A DNA stretch of 64,000 nucleotides from an uncultured Acidobacteriia bacterium (GTDB taxonomy: Bacteria > Acidobacteriota > Terriglobia > Bryobacterales > Bryobacteraceae): assembly GCA_903923395.1 (NCBI GenBank), contig CAIXXM010000067.1, positions 1-64,000 on the forward strand, written 5' to 3'. Both the position numbers and the translations under genes were made by a program. Positions 1 to 10,000 of this stretch are shown piece after piece (position 1 is the first letter of the stretch; each line of letters opens with the position of its first letter). The notes beneath the pieces were generated by a model. That model was not told the DNA's origin, did no database searches, and saw nothing but the letters and a program-made list of their open reading frames with translations.

Positions 1-50
1 CTGAGCCAAGGGCATTCCGCAGCCGTCTGCATCGGGTTAAGATAGTGAGC

Positions 51-140
51 GGAGGAATGGGTGAGCGGTTTAAACCGGCAGTCTTGAAAACTGTTGGGGT
101 CGAAAGGCCCCCGGGGGTTCGAATCCCTCTTCCTCCGCCA
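51..140 (+). tRNA. tRNA-Ser (anticodon UGA)
   Basis: The 90-nt sequence folds as a class II tRNA. The 7-bp acceptor stem GGAGGAA/TTCCTCC (51-57 with 130-136) is followed by discriminator G and an encoded CCA (138-140). The anticodon stem GCAGT/ACTGT encloses the loop CTTGAAA, so the anticodon TGA lies at 85-87 and reads UCN serine codons. The long variable arm (GGGGTC...GGCCCCC region) is what serine tRNAs carry. The T loop contains GTTCGAATC. No second tRNA is adjacent. Confidence 0.96.
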
Positions 141-164
141 TATCTCAGCAGTCTCCAGTAATGC

Positions 165-1115
165 TTAGCGGAACTCACCGAAGCGGGCCTTCTCCGGCAC
201 CCAGCCTTCGGTGAGCACCTGGATGATCGTGGAGGGTCCCAGGTTCACCGGGTCCTCCCATGCCCGCAGCGCCCAGACTACTTTCCTTTCCGGCGTGATC
301 TCCAGGACTTGCGGCGGAGCCGTCGCGGGGTCGATCTTGCTGCTCCACATATTGACCCAGTTATTGACCAGTACATTCCCATTCTTGAGCTTCGCCGCCA
401 CTTGAAAGCCGCTGATCTTGTAATCGGGAATATCTTCCTGCCGCAGTTCCCAAACCGTTTCACCCTTTGAATTCACCTCGCGCACCAACTTCTTATTCGT
501 CGCGATGAGCGTATTGCCGTTGGGGAGCCGGGTCGCTGACCACGGGGACTCAATTGCATAACTCCAAACCTCCTTGCCCTTCGAGTCATATTCCACGACT
601 TTCTTGTTATCCATGTGGGCGATCAATATGGTCCCGGCGTCCGTCAAACGCGCATGGCGGAAGTGACCGTGAACAGGTTTCGGATTCCCCACAGCGAGAG
701 GAAACTCCCGCTCTGTTGCACCGGTCTTGATGTTGACCACACGGAGCAACGCCGGGTCACCGTTTTGGACCAACACGACGCGGTCTTTGCCAATGGGCTG
801 CGCGGTATGGACCTCCGTACCCGCCGGGGCATCGTAATGCCAGAGAACCTTCTTCTCCCTGGAGAGCAGCGTCACCCCATATTGGTGGGCAAACAGAACG
901 CTCCCATTCGAAAGCAACACGGCATCACTGATCTCACCCTTGCTGTTCGGATCTTTGTACTCCCAGACGACCTTGCCACCCCGCACGAGGAACATCCAGT
1001 GCTGCTTCTGTTCGCCGGCATAGAAGAAATCATGTTGCGCAAGACCCTTGCCTGGAAGGTCCTTCAAGCCGGTATCTTGCGCGAAGAAGGAAAGCAAAAA
1101 CAGCAGTGGCGTCAT
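165..1115 (-). CDS. secreted beta-propeller protein (PQQ/arylsulfotransferase-like repeats)
   Basis: The 316-residue protein starts with a short hydrophobic signal sequence (MTPLLFLLSFFAQ). It continues with repeated blade-like motifs such as GGKVVWEYKDP, KKVLWHYDAP, GKEVWSYAIESPW, GETVWELRQED and RKVVWALRAWEDP. This spacing of W/Y at blade ends is typical of PQQ-like and arylsulfotransferase-like beta-propellers. No catalytic residue could be assigned. A longer reading frame begins at 1178, but it would overlap the upstream peroxidase and push the signal peptide inside the protein, so the start at 1115 is preferred. The gene lies 16 bp downstream of the di-haem peroxidase gene on the same strand and is probably cotranscribed, suggesting a periplasmic role together with it. 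The fold call is moderately safe; the substrate is unknown. Confidence 0.8.
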   Translation of the reverse strand: MTPLLFLLSFFAQDTGLKDLPGKGLAQHDFFYAGEQKQHWMFLVRGGKVVWEYKDPNSKGEISDAVLLSNGSVLFAHQYGVTLLSREKKVLWHYDAPAGTEVHTAQPIGKDRVVLVQNGDPALLRVVNIKTGATEREFPLAVGNPKPVHGHFRHARLTDAGTILIAHMDNKKVVEYDSKGKEVWSYAIESPWSATRLPNGNTLIATNKKLVREVNSKGETVWELRQEDIPDYKISGFQVAAKLKNGNVLVNNWVNMWSSKIDPATAPPQVLEITPERKVVWALRAWEDPVNLGPSTIIQVLTEGWVPEKARFGEFR

Positions 1116-1131
1116 CACGGCACTTACTTTA

Positions 1132-2982
1132 TCAGGGAATGGTGCAGGCGTCCTGCATATGGTGTGCTCTGGAGCCATCTGATCCGGTGCCTGCGAGCAG
1201 TTCCTCGAAGGTCTGCAGGGGTACGGAGTTGCCCCCTCTGCCTACCGCTGGAATCCCCGCCCACTTATCGGAAGAACTTAGCGGGAATGAGCCATCCACC
1301 AGGCCGGTGCTGCCATTTGGAACGCATAACTCCGGATGATCAAAAGGCGCACGCTCATAACGGACCCGGTCATCCGACATCGCTTTCATCAGTGCAACCA
1401 GGGCCTGTTGATTGCCGGCGCTCAGATTCCGACGCTCAATTCCGTTGCCGACGCCGCCCTGCGGGAAGTCACCGCCGCGGCTGTAAAAGGCAACTACCTG
1501 TTCCAGTGTGGCCTGGCCGCCATTGTGGAAGTAGGGTCCTGTAAATTCCACGTTGCGGAGGCCGGGAGTCTTGAACAGTCCCTGCACTCCGGACGTGGCA
1601 GCGGCGTTCCGGATGACGGCTAGAGAGAGGGGATTGCCGAATCCGTCCAGTCCGCCGATGCCAGCGTCTTCAGAGATCGGCCGAACACCGGTTCGGAAGA
1701 ACCCTGTGTCGACACCGATACCGTTATTGCCGCCACGCCCGCCCACACCTGTCACTGTGCCGGCATTCAGAATGCCGGTATAAGTGGCCAGAGTAAGTTC
1801 CGGACCGGTATGACAGCTCATGCAATCACCATTCCCGGCGCCGTTATTAAAGGCTCGCAGGCCCTGTTGTTCCAGGGAACTGAGTGCACTGGTAACTCCC
1901 TGCTGAAAGCGGTCATAGGGGGAATCATCCGCAATCAGGGTCGATTCATAGGCCTGAATTGCCAAGCCCCAGAACAGCCCGAAGTTATATTCCGCGGCTG
2001 TATACTCATCCAGCGATTGCGGTGTTCCAGTATTTCCTGTCTCAATGCCGTTGACGTCCACTAACTGAATTGTGTTCCAGTAAGTTGGCTGAAAAGCAGC
2101 CTGGACGAGCGTGAGATAAGTGATTCCAGGGGCAAGTCCGCGGCCTTGCGGGTTGACATATTGCGCCAGAAGGCTGTCATCCGGCGCAACATTCTGCAGT
2201 GCCAGCGGTGTCAAGGCCAGCATCTTCTTCCCCATTTTGGGCCAGGTCTTGCCGGCATAAGCCATCTCCACGCCGCTGAGTGCCGGACCCACCGCCTGTG
2301 ACGCCAGGCTCGAATTCGTAATTGCCACCTGCTGCGGTTGGGCGTGACCGTTCACTACCGCAACCACATTGGCTCCTTTGTCAGAAGTGCCGAATGGCGT
2401 TGCTCCCGTGAAGATGTTACTGGCGCGGCCATCCCAGAAGTTGCGGTAGTTGAAGGCCGCGTTGATGACGGAGGGTGCGTTGCGTCCCGTGGCTTGCCGC
2501 GTATTCAGTCCGTTGGCGTTGAACAGCGGATCGGCCGTCTCCGTGGCATCTTCCCAAGGCAGGCCGGGCAGGATATCTTTGAAGATCCGGCGTAACATTC
2601 CCATGGAACCGGCGATGGCTGGAGAATCATTGACTACCCTTGAACCATTGTTTGTCGGGTCTGACAACTGGTGAAAAGGAAACTGCGCGGTGGAGAACGT
2701 GCTGTCGGGTGTAAATGATCCTGCCGGGCCGGAGAGTTGATTCTGAAGCCTGTGGTCCGCACCCGCATGGAAGTGGCAACTCGCACAGGCGGTGCGTCCA
2801 TCGCTTCCCGCCTGCATGTCCCAGAAGAGCGCTTTGCCCAATACGGCGAGAGTTTGCGTGTCCTGCACATACTGGCTAAGATTTCCCGGTTGGGGCACGG
2901 TGACGGTCTTCAATGAACGAAGATTTTGGGCGTCGAGAAATGGGGCTGCGCAAAGCAGCAAAACGGTGAAACGGTAAGTCAT
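1132..2982 (-). CDS. di-haem cytochrome c peroxidase family protein (CcpA/MauG-like)
   Basis: The 616-residue protein has a signal peptide (MTYRFTVLLLCAAPFLDAQ) and two haem c attachment motifs, CASCH in the N-terminal half and CMSCH in the C-terminal half. Near the C terminus is the family-typical segment KTPGLRNVEFTGPYFHNGG followed by TLEQVVAFYSRGGDFP. Members of this family are periplasmic; classical ones reduce H2O2 using cytochrome c electrons, while MauG-like members oxidise protein or small-molecule substrates. It is longer than the classical ~330-residue enzymes, with insertions between the haem domains, so the substrate is uncertain. The start at 2982 is preceded by an AGAGGG-like ribosome site; the frame extends 129 codons further upstream but that part resembles no protein. 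It leads an apparent two-gene operon with the beta-propeller protein and is divergent from the histidine kinase gene. Confidence 0.9.
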   Translation of the reverse strand: MTYRFTVLLLCAAPFLDAQNLRSLKTVTVPQPGNLSQYVQDTQTLAVLGKALFWDMQAGSDGRTACASCHFHAGADHRLQNQLSGPAGSFTPDSTFSTAQFPFHQLSDPTNNGSRVVNDSPAIAGSMGMLRRIFKDILPGLPWEDATETADPLFNANGLNTRQATGRNAPSVINAAFNYRNFWDGRASNIFTGATPFGTSDKGANVVAVVNGHAQPQQVAITNSSLASQAVGPALSGVEMAYAGKTWPKMGKKMLALTPLALQNVAPDDSLLAQYVNPQGRGLAPGITYLTLVQAAFQPTYWNTIQLVDVNGIETGNTGTPQSLDEYTAAEYNFGLFWGLAIQAYESTLIADDSPYDRFQQGVTSALSSLEQQGLRAFNNGAGNGDCMSCHTGPELTLATYTGILNAGTVTGVGGRGGNNGIGVDTGFFRTGVRPISEDAGIGGLDGFGNPLSLAVIRNAAATSGVQGLFKTPGLRNVEFTGPYFHNGGQATLEQVVAFYSRGGDFPQGGVGNGIERRNLSAGNQQALVALMKAMSDDRVRYERAPFDHPELCVPNGSTGLVDGSFPLSSSDKWAGIPAVGRGGNSVPLQTFEELLAGTGSDGSRAHHMQDACTIP

Positions 2983-3016
2983 GGAAGAATCCCTCTGCTG
3001 GTTAGAACACGCGGGG

Positions 3017-3045
3017 TTGACATTCGGGTGGTTAAGGAATGTTAT
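3017..3045 (+). promoter_or_regulatory. candidate sigma-70 promoter for the two-component genes
   Basis: A perfect TTGACA (3017-3022) is followed after 17 bp by TGTTAT (3040-3045), which matches 4 of 6 bases of TATAAT. It lies in the divergent intergenic region and would start transcription about 50 bp upstream of the histidine kinase ATG at 3106. This rests on sequence match only. Confidence 0.45.
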
Positions 3046-3105
3046 GGCCGTGCGCTGCCGCTGGATACCGCGCGAAGAGTGTTGTCTGATGTAAATAAGA
3101 CAACA

Positions 3106-4694
3106 ATGAGCAGGCAAGTGATTTTGGAATGGAGTCTGGCGGGTGTGATGGTGCTTCTCTGCGCCGGCATGACTGCGCTGCAATACCGCTGGACCGGAGA
3201 TCTTGCCAAGGCGGAGACGGCCCGCATCGCGGCCACCCTGGCGCAACAGGTTCCCCGTCTGGCCACTGAATTCGACTCTATTCTCGAAACGAACGCCGAA
3301 GCTTTGCAGCCCGAAGGTGATCTGGTTGCTGCGCAGGGTTGGCAGGCGGCATGTGCGGCCACCCTGCATAGATGGAATCAGAATCCCAAGGCGCGCCCGC
3401 TATTCCGCAGGGTTCTGGCCGTCGTTCCGAAAGACGACGACTTGGAACTGTTCGAACTTGGCTTATCCGGGAATGCGAGGCCCGCGGTTTGGCCCGGCGA
3501 ATGGAGCGCTCTGCACGCCAATCTTCTCACCATGTACCGCAGGCAGGGTTTTCCCCGCCGGATGATTGAAGGTGTTACTCCGGTGCTTGAGTTTCCTATC
3601 TTTCAGGAAGGCGGAAAGGAACACCGGGAACTGCTTTGGATCCTGCTGGAACTGGATACCTCCTACTTACAAAACCAGCTTCTGCCTGCACTAACAAAGC
3701 AATATCTGAACCCTGGTCCTGATGCGGAATATGACGTACGGCTGAACGCCACGGCGGGCCAGCCTGACGCCAACGCAACCGTTCTGAACTTCGAACGCAG
3801 AAACGAGAGCGAGGGCCGCTGGAACATGAGCGTTTACCGCCGCGGAGGCAGTCTGGATAGGGCCATTGCAGCCGCCCGCTGGAGGAACTTTGCCGCATCG
3901 GGTTTCCTGATCATCCTGATGGGGCTCGCCGGTTTCGCGCTCTTGCACTACACCCGAAGCAGCAGGCGGCTGGCGGAGATGCAATTCCAGTTTGTGGCGG
4001 GAGTTTCGCATGAATTCCGCACGCCTCTGACCGTGATCCGTGGTGCGGCCATAACTTACTGCACGGCGTGGTGAGTGATCCAAAGCACGTGGAGCGCTAT
4101 GCACGTGCGATCATCCGCCACGCTGATGACCTGGCGGAGATGATCGAGAACGTGCTCGCTGCCGCGGGTTCCGGCAAGCGAAAGCCAAAAGCGGAAGAGA
4201 CAGCGGTACCAGTGCTGGAAACAATCGACCGTGCGATTGATGCCGCGTCCGCCGAAATTGAGGCCTCCGGCTGTGAGGTGGATCTACAGATCGCTCCGGA
4301 TCTGCCACCGTTTTGGGGAGACCCCGCCGCCCTGCGCCGTGTGTTCCAGAATCTGGTCAGCAATGCAGCCCGCCATGGTGCGGAAGGCCGTTGGATCGGT
4401 GTCTCCGCGGCACTGGCTGGAGGGAAGCTGGAAGTCCGGGTTGCTGACCGTGGACCCGGCATCGATCCAGCCGAGGAGCCGTACCTGTTCGAGCCCTTTT
4501 GGCGTGGCGAGAGAGCCAAGCTCGACCGTGTCCGTGGCACCGGCCTTGGCCTCAGCCTGGTCAAAGAGATCGTTGAGGCACACGGAGGCAGTATTAGACT
4601 CGTGAATAGTACAGGGGAAGGCACGGTCTTTGCGGTCATTCTGCCCGCCGCCACATCCGATCAATGTGATGACTTTACGAATCCTGCTGGTTGA
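3106..4694 (+). pseudogene. sensor histidine kinase, split by a one-base frameshift at ~4049
   Basis: Two frames together make one histidine kinase. The 5' frame (3106-4074) encodes a membrane helix near residues 7-28, a ~240-residue extracytoplasmic region, a second helix (FLIILMGLAGFALLHY) and the H-box VAGVSHEFRTPLTVIRGAA, then runs into ITYCTAW and stops. The 3' frame, read back from 4068, gives HNLLHGVVSDPKHVERYARA and continues with the N-box (FQNLVSNAARHG), G1 (ADRGPGID), F-box and G2 (GTGLGLSLVKEIVEAHGG). Inserting one base near 4048-4050 restores AAHNLLHGVVSDP. This is either a recent inactivating deletion or a sequence error. A GTG at 4068 could start the C-terminal part alone, but it would lack the phospho-accepting His. 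It overlaps the response regulator by 26 bp, indicating coupling. No HAMP domain is seen. Confidence 0.88.
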
Positions 4695-5355
4695 AGATGA
4701 GCCCGATGTCGTTCTGGTGGTCACTGATCTTCTGCAAGCAGAGGGTTATCAAGTGGACCGCGCCGCGAACGGCGATGAAGGCATCCGCATGGGCCTTGAC
4801 CACCGGTATGACCTGATCCTGCTCGATGTCATGATGCCCGGCGCGGATGGCTTTACCGTTTGCCGGACGCTCCGCCAGCGCGGTTATGACGGAGCCATTC
4901 TGATGTTGACGGCCCGCGATCAGGCACGGGACAAGATTGAAGGTCTGCGCGGCGGCGCGGATGATTACCTGGCCAAGCCCTTCGACCCCGGCGAACTTTT
5001 GGCCCGCGTGGAAGCCTTGCTGCGGCGCACAGGTAAAGCGCAACTAACGCCGGTACAGCGCTTCGTTTTCGGTGCCGTGACCGCGGACTTTGTGTCAGGA
5101 GAGGTCTGGAAGGGCGGGGAACGCGTCAACCTGGCGCAGAAAGAACTGCTGCTGCTCCGCTGTCTGGTGGATCACCGGGGGCAGGTTTTGAGCCGCGAGC
5201 GACTGCTCAAGCTCGTCTGGTCACAACAGCCCTTCATTAAGCCAAGAACGGTGGATGTTCATGTTTCCTGGTTGCGGCAAAAGTTGGAGGATGACCCCGC
5301 TGATCCGAAATTCATCAGTACCGTGCGGGGGGAAGGCTATCGCTTTGAGCGCTGA
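4669..5355 (+). CDS. OmpR/PhoB-family response regulator
   Basis: The 228-residue protein has a receiver domain (residues ~3-118) with acidic pair E9/D10, phospho-acceptor D53 in LILLDVMMPG, T81 and K103 in YLAKPF. A winged-helix DNA-binding domain follows, ending in TVDVHVSWLRQKLEDDP...ISTVRGEGYRF, typical of OmpR/PhoB regulators. The start MTLRILLVEDE at 4669 is preferred over an upstream in-frame codon at 4630 because it begins directly at the receiver beta-strand. It overlaps the kinase reading frame by 26 bp. If the kinase is truly broken, this regulator lacks its cognate partner. Target genes are not evident. Confidence 0.95.
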   Translation: MTLRILLVEDEPDVVLVVTDLLQAEGYQVDRAANGDEGIRMGLDHRYDLILLDVMMPGADGFTVCRTLRQRGYDGAILMLTARDQARDKIEGLRGGADDYLAKPFDPGELLARVEALLRRTGKAQLTPVQRFVFGAVTADFVSGEVWKGGERVNLAQKELLLLRCLVDHRGQVLSRERLLKLVWSQQPFIKPRTVDVHVSWLRQKLEDDPADPKFISTVRGEGYRFER

Positions 5356-5371
5356 TCATTTCTGAGGAACC

Positions 5372-5399
5372 GCCGCACAACGGACGCCTTCGGGCCGCC
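5372..5399 (+). repeat. 28-bp exact repeat, intergenic copy
   Basis: These 28 bases are identical to 7135-7162 inside the Omp85/TamA-like gene. The core GGACGCC-TTCG-GGCCGCC is an imperfect hairpin with a TTCG loop. Here it sits between the convergent response regulator and PH-domain genes and is followed by more GC-rich inverted repeats. Confidence 0.85.
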
Positions 5400-5446
5400 G
5401 GAACGCTGTGGTTACTGATCGATGTTGCGGGCGCGGCCCTCGCGCC

Positions 5447-5474
5447 TGTGCGGCTTTTGACAAACCGCCGCACA
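5447..5474. terminator. bidirectional hairpin between convergent genes
   Basis: TGTGCGGC (5447-5454) pairs perfectly with GCCGCACA (5467-5474) around a 12-base loop. The same GCCGCACA octamer occurs at 5372-5379 and could pair alternatively. It lies between the stops at 5355 and 5505, so it could end both transcripts. There is no clear T-run after it on the + strand. Confidence 0.45.
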
Positions 5475-5504
5475 TACGCTGCGGTTGATCGGGATTGCCT
5501 GCGG

Positions 5505-5954
5505 CTACCGGCGTGCTGCAGCGAGAAACGCTTCGGGGTCGGCAACGCTGAGCAGGATTGAGTAATCCTCCGTCGTCGGAATATAGACGACGCTCGATTT
5601 ATCGGTCAATGCCAGCAGCGCTTTACTGCCATTCTTCAGGCGGAACCAGCCCGCGTTGTAGCCGGGCATCGCCGTCCCTACGGTCTTGTAGCTGGGTTTG
5701 AGAGCTGGTTCGTTTTGCAGGTCGACTTTGCGCGCTTCACTCCAGCGGATCTTTTCCGCAGGAATCTTCCGCGCGTAGATATCGCCTTTGATTTGCAGAC
5801 TGCCGCCGGCAAGAATGAACTCCGTGTTCTTCGCGGCCCGCAGTGAGAAACCCACCAGCAGCATACCTCCCAGCATCAGCAGAAACACCGGAATCATGAT
5901 CCAGTAAGCGGCGTTGCCTGTCGCGGGGATCATTGGAAAAACTTGCTCGCCCAT
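5505..5954 (-). CDS. membrane-anchored bacterial PH-domain protein
   Basis: The 149-residue protein has one or two N-terminal membrane helices (AAYWIMIPVFLLMLGGMLLVGFSL). A ~100-residue beta-rich domain follows (ILAGGSLQIKGDIYARKIPAEKIRWSEA... GWFRLKNGSKALLALTDKSSVVYIPT) that ends in an alpha helix, as in small bacterial PH-like domains. These domains often sense or scaffold at the envelope; no specific role is known to me. It begins 4 bp after the stop of the ThiF-like gene, so the two are probably one transcript. Assignment is by recalled motif pattern, not alignment. Confidence 0.65.
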   Translation of the reverse strand: MGEQVFPMIPATGNAAYWIMIPVFLLMLGGMLLVGFSLRAAKNTEFILAGGSLQIKGDIYARKIPAEKIRWSEARKVDLQNEPALKPSYKTVGTAMPGYNAGWFRLKNGSKALLALTDKSSVVYIPTTEDYSILLSVADPEAFLAAARR

Positions 5955-5958
5955 ATGT

Positions 5959-6972
5959 TCAGTTTCCTACAAAACGGGAGTACAAACTGCGGGCCACTGC
6001 CACATCGGTGGTTCCCTTCAAAATGGCGCGGCCATCCGCGAAGACCGTGATCTCATAGGGGTCCTGGATGAAGCGCAGCGCGAACTCGTTCTTGCGAACG
6101 GTCCCCAGTCCGGCGAGGCGCTGGGCGAGTTGTTCGAGATCCACACCGCGGGCCTTGTCGTGGATCTGCACCGCATTCCGGCCACAGAGACTGACAGGGA
6201 TGCGGCGCGCGCCTTCCAGATAAGGGAATGTCCGCAGTCCGCAGGCAGGGCACGCTGGGTCCTTCGCGGGAAGTTTTGTCTCGCGGATGCGGCCATCCCA
6301 AAGATCCACGGTGATGATGGAGCGGCGCACAGCATCCCGCTTTCCCGCCAGCACCTTCAGCGCCTCCATGGCCTGCAAGGACCCCACAACGCTGGTGAGC
6401 GGCCCGAGCACGCCAGCCGTTTCACAGGTTGGCTGGGCACCTCCCGGGGGCTCTGGAAACATGCAGCGGAAACAGGGCGTATCGCCGGGAAGGATGGGCA
6501 TGACCAGGCCATAGCTGCCTACGGCCGCACCGTAGATCCAGGCGGTGTTCTCCCGCACGCACCAGTCGTTGATCAGCATGCGGGTCTCAAAGTTGTCGGT
6601 GCCGTCCACAATGACGTCCGCGCCTTCGAACAGTTCCCCGATATTCTCCGGATTCAGGTCCGTCACCTGGGCCCCTATGGTGATGGAAGAATTTGCTTCC
6701 ACGAGATGCCGGCGGGCCGCTTCCGCTTTGGGCAGGGCTTCGTCGGCGTCGCGTTCCGTGTAGAGCATTTGGCGCTGCAGGTTACTGTGCTCCACGTAGT
6801 CACGGTCCAGCAGTAAAATCCGGCCTACTCCGGCGCGGGCCAGCAGTCCGGCATGAACTGTGCCGAGTGCTCCGCAGCCCACCACCACCGCACTGGCTTT
6901 CGCCAGGGCTGCCTGGCCATCTTCCCCGAACGGCGCAAATCTTGTTTGCCGACTGTAGCGTTCCTGTTGCAT
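5959..6972 (-). CDS. ThiF/MoeB/HesA-family E1-like adenylyltransferase
   Basis: The 337-residue protein opens with ERYSRQTRF, the usual start of ThiF/MoeB enzymes. It has the nucleotide-binding VVGCGALGT, the DRDYVEHSNLQRQ loop and DGTDNFETR. Zinc ligands are the cysteine pairs CFRC and CPAC, and the likely thioester/persulfide cysteine is in QPTCETAG. The family adenylates the C-terminal glycine of ubiquitin-like sulfur carriers (ThiS, MoaD) for thiamine or molybdopterin synthesis. A C-terminal extension of ~60 residues ends in RSLYSRFVGN. No sulfur carrier gene is nearby, so ThiF and MoeB cannot be separated here. It leads the operon with the PH-domain gene and is divergent from the Omp85 gene. 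Confidence 0.9.
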   Translation of the reverse strand: MQQERYSRQTRFAPFGEDGQAALAKASAVVVGCGALGTVHAGLLARAGVGRILLLDRDYVEHSNLQRQMLYTERDADEALPKAEAARRHLVEANSSITIGAQVTDLNPENIGELFEGADVIVDGTDNFETRMLINDWCVRENTAWIYGAAVGSYGLVMPILPGDTPCFRCMFPEPPGGAQPTCETAGVLGPLTSVVGSLQAMEALKVLAGKRDAVRRSIITVDLWDGRIRETKLPAKDPACPACGLRTFPYLEGARRIPVSLCGRNAVQIHDKARGVDLEQLAQRLAGLGTVRKNEFALRFIQDPYEITVFADGRAILKGTTDVAVARSLYSRFVGN

Positions 6973-7032
6973 ACAATACCCAGTCTTAGGTTAAGCATGA
7001 GCTTATCCGCGGCATCTTCAGCTAGGATTGGA

Positions 7033-10000
7033 ATGGTGCCGCGCCCTTTTGGATACAGCCTTGCCGGGTTACTGCTGCTGCTCTCCCTGATGCCCCCGCA
7101 CGCTTCCGGCCAGCCATCTTCCTTAAACCAACAAGCCGCACAACGGACGCCTTCGGGCCGCCTGGACGGCGCGAACGGCGGCCTGCGCGCTTTTGAGGGC
7201 AAGCCCGTGGTGAATGTCGCGTTTGACCCGCCGGAGCAGCCCATTGAGGGCCGCGAATTGTTTGAAATCATGCCCGTGAAGCGGGGCGAACTCTATTCGG
7301 CCCAGACCATCCGCGCGGCGGTGGAACGGCTCTACCGCAGCGGCCGCTACCGCGATATTGCCGTGGATGTGACCCCCGTCCCCGGCGGAGTTACTGTACT
7401 TTTCCAGACAAAACAGGCGTGGTTTATCGGCAAAGTCTTCCTTTCCGGCGCGCCGGGTGAGCCCCCGAACTCCGGGCAATTGGTGAATGCCTCCCGGCTG
7501 CTTCTCGGCCAGCCCTTTGATGAGTCGCTGCTTGCTCCGGCAATTGCGAATATGCAGAGGCTGCTGCGGCAAAACGGTTATTTTCACGCGGAGATTACGC
7601 ATCAGCTCGAATACCTGAACCGCTATCAGCAGGTCAATGTCAGATTCCAAATCGTGGCTCAAAAGCGGGCCCGGTATGACGAGCCGGAAGTCACCGGAGA
7701 TCTCAGCGTTCTCTCAGAAAAGCAAATCGTCAGCGCCACGCACTGGAAACGTTTTCTCCTGCCCGGTTTTCGCGGCATCACGCAAAACCGCACCCGCAGC
7801 GGCGTGGATAGTATCCGGTTAAAGTATGAGAATGCGAACCGCCTGCTCGCCACGGTGGCCCTGCGGGACATTGAGGATGAGACCAACGTTGACCCGAAGC
7901 ATCCCGCGGCCAAGCCCCGTCTCGTGGTAACTCCCGGGCCCAAGGTGGACATCACCGCGGTGGGCGCCAAGGTCAGCCGCCGCAAGATCAAACAGAATAT
8001 TCCAGTTTTCGAGGAACATACGATTGATCAGGATCTGCTGGCGGAGGGCGCCACCAATCTCCGCGATTACTTCCAGTCGCAGGGTTACTTCGAAGCCGAA
8101 GTGGAATTCAAAGAGCAGCAGATCCGGAATGGCAAGAGTGAGATCGTTTACCTGATCAATCTGGGCAGCCGTCACACCTTGATGAAGGTAGATATCCGGG
8201 GCAACAGTTACTTCAATGACAGGGCGATCCGCGAACGGCTCTTCCTCACGCCGAAGAGTTTTGAATTCCGCCGTGGCCGTTACAGTGAAGCGCTCCGGCG
8301 GCGGGATGAGGAAGATATCGCGGAACTCTACCGCTCCAACGGTTTCCGGGATGTAAATGTTACCTCGAATGTAGTGGACTCCGGCGGGAAGACAGAGACC
8401 CTCGCCGTGACTTTCCAGATCAAAGAAGGGCCACAATATACCGTTGCCTCTCTCGATGTGAGCGGCCCCACACCGGAGGCGCGCAAGAAACTGGAGCCTC
8501 TGCTGAGCCGGCTCAGTTCGCAGCCCGGCCAGCCCTTCAGTGAGTTCAGTGTTGCCGAAGACAGGGCGGCGATTCAGCAGTTCTATTACGAAAGCGGCTA
8601 TACCGGCGTCTCTTTCGAATGGGATTCCGTACCTGCCTCAAAACCCAATACCATCGACTTGAAATTTGTGATCACGGAAGGCCCGCAGCAGTTTGTGCGC
8701 GAAGTGGTTACCAGCGGCCTTGCCACCACGCGTCCGTCGATTGTGAACAAGCAGTTGATGTTAAATCCAGGAGACGCTCTTTCCCCGACTTACATGGCGG
8801 AGACACAGCGCCGGCTCTATGATCTGGGCATCTTTGCATCCGTGGATATGGCGGTGCAGAACCCGGACGGCGACACCACCCGGAAGTATGTTCTGTATGA
8901 GATGGAAGAAGCCAGCCGGTACTCCATCACTGGCGGTTTCGGTATTGAATTCGCCCGCATCGGCGGCAGCAGTGCGCTGAATGACTTCTCAGACCCTGGC
9001 GGCGCGACCGGCGTCAATGCCCGCGTGTCGCTCGATCTTAGCCGACTCAATTTTCTCGGGCTCGGACACACGGTCAGTTTGCGGACACGTTACTCGACGC
9101 TGCAGAAGCGCGCGCTGCTGAACTATGTCGCACCCCGTATCCAAGATAATCCTAATCTTGAGATGACCTTCTCTGTTCTTTACGATAATACGCACGACGT
9201 CCGCACCTTCCAATCCAAGCGCGAAGAGGGTTCCGTGCAGTTATCCCAGCGCAAGTCGAAATCCACCACCCTCTTCTACCGCTTCAATTACCGCAACGTG
9301 GGTGTTTCTGATCTGAAGATAGACCCTCTGCTGCTGCCGCGTTTGACGCAGACCGTGCGGGTTGGTATCTCGTCCTTTAACATCGTGCAGGACCGCCGCG
9401 ATGATCCCACTGACTCGCACAAAGGCGTTTACAACACTCTGGATGTTGGTCTCGCTTCCAAGATCTTCGGCTCGCAGACCAGTTTTGTGCGCCTGTTGGC
9501 CAGGAACGCCACTTATCACCGCCTGGGTGAGAAGTTTGTTCTCGCGCGGGAAACACAATTCGGATGGGCACCTGCCTTCAGTGTTTCCAGCAATGCTGAT
9601 CCCTCGGATGCCATTCCTCTACCGGAACGCTTCTTCGGAGGCGGCGGGAATACCTTGCGTGGGTTTCCTGAGAATCAGGCTGGCCCGCGCGACTTGCGGA
9701 CCGGCTTTCCTCTCGGAGGTTCCGCGCTCTTCTTCAACAACACGGAACTCCGCTTCCCCCTTTACGGGGCGAACGTGAATGGCGTTCTCTTCCACGACGC
9801 CGGTAACATCTATTCGAGCCTGGGGAACCTCACCTTCGGGGTGAAGCAACACGACGAGAGCAGTTTCAATTACATGGAGCATGCGGTGGGCTTCGGAATC
9901 CGTTTCCGAACTCCCGTGGGCCCTCTGCGCCTCGATCTGGCTTACAGCATCAACCCGCCGAAGTATAACGGCTTTGCGGGAAACTATGTACAGTTAGTGC

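Noticed and set aside
615-1544. 309-codon + strand open frame across two - strand genes
   Set aside because: It spans the junction of the beta-propeller and peroxidase genes on the other strand and has no motif.
4068-4694. Separate gene for the C-terminal kinase half starting at GTG 4068
   Set aside because: The frame continues upstream without a break into HNLLHG, matching the interrupted H-box region, so a frameshift explains it better than an independent gene.
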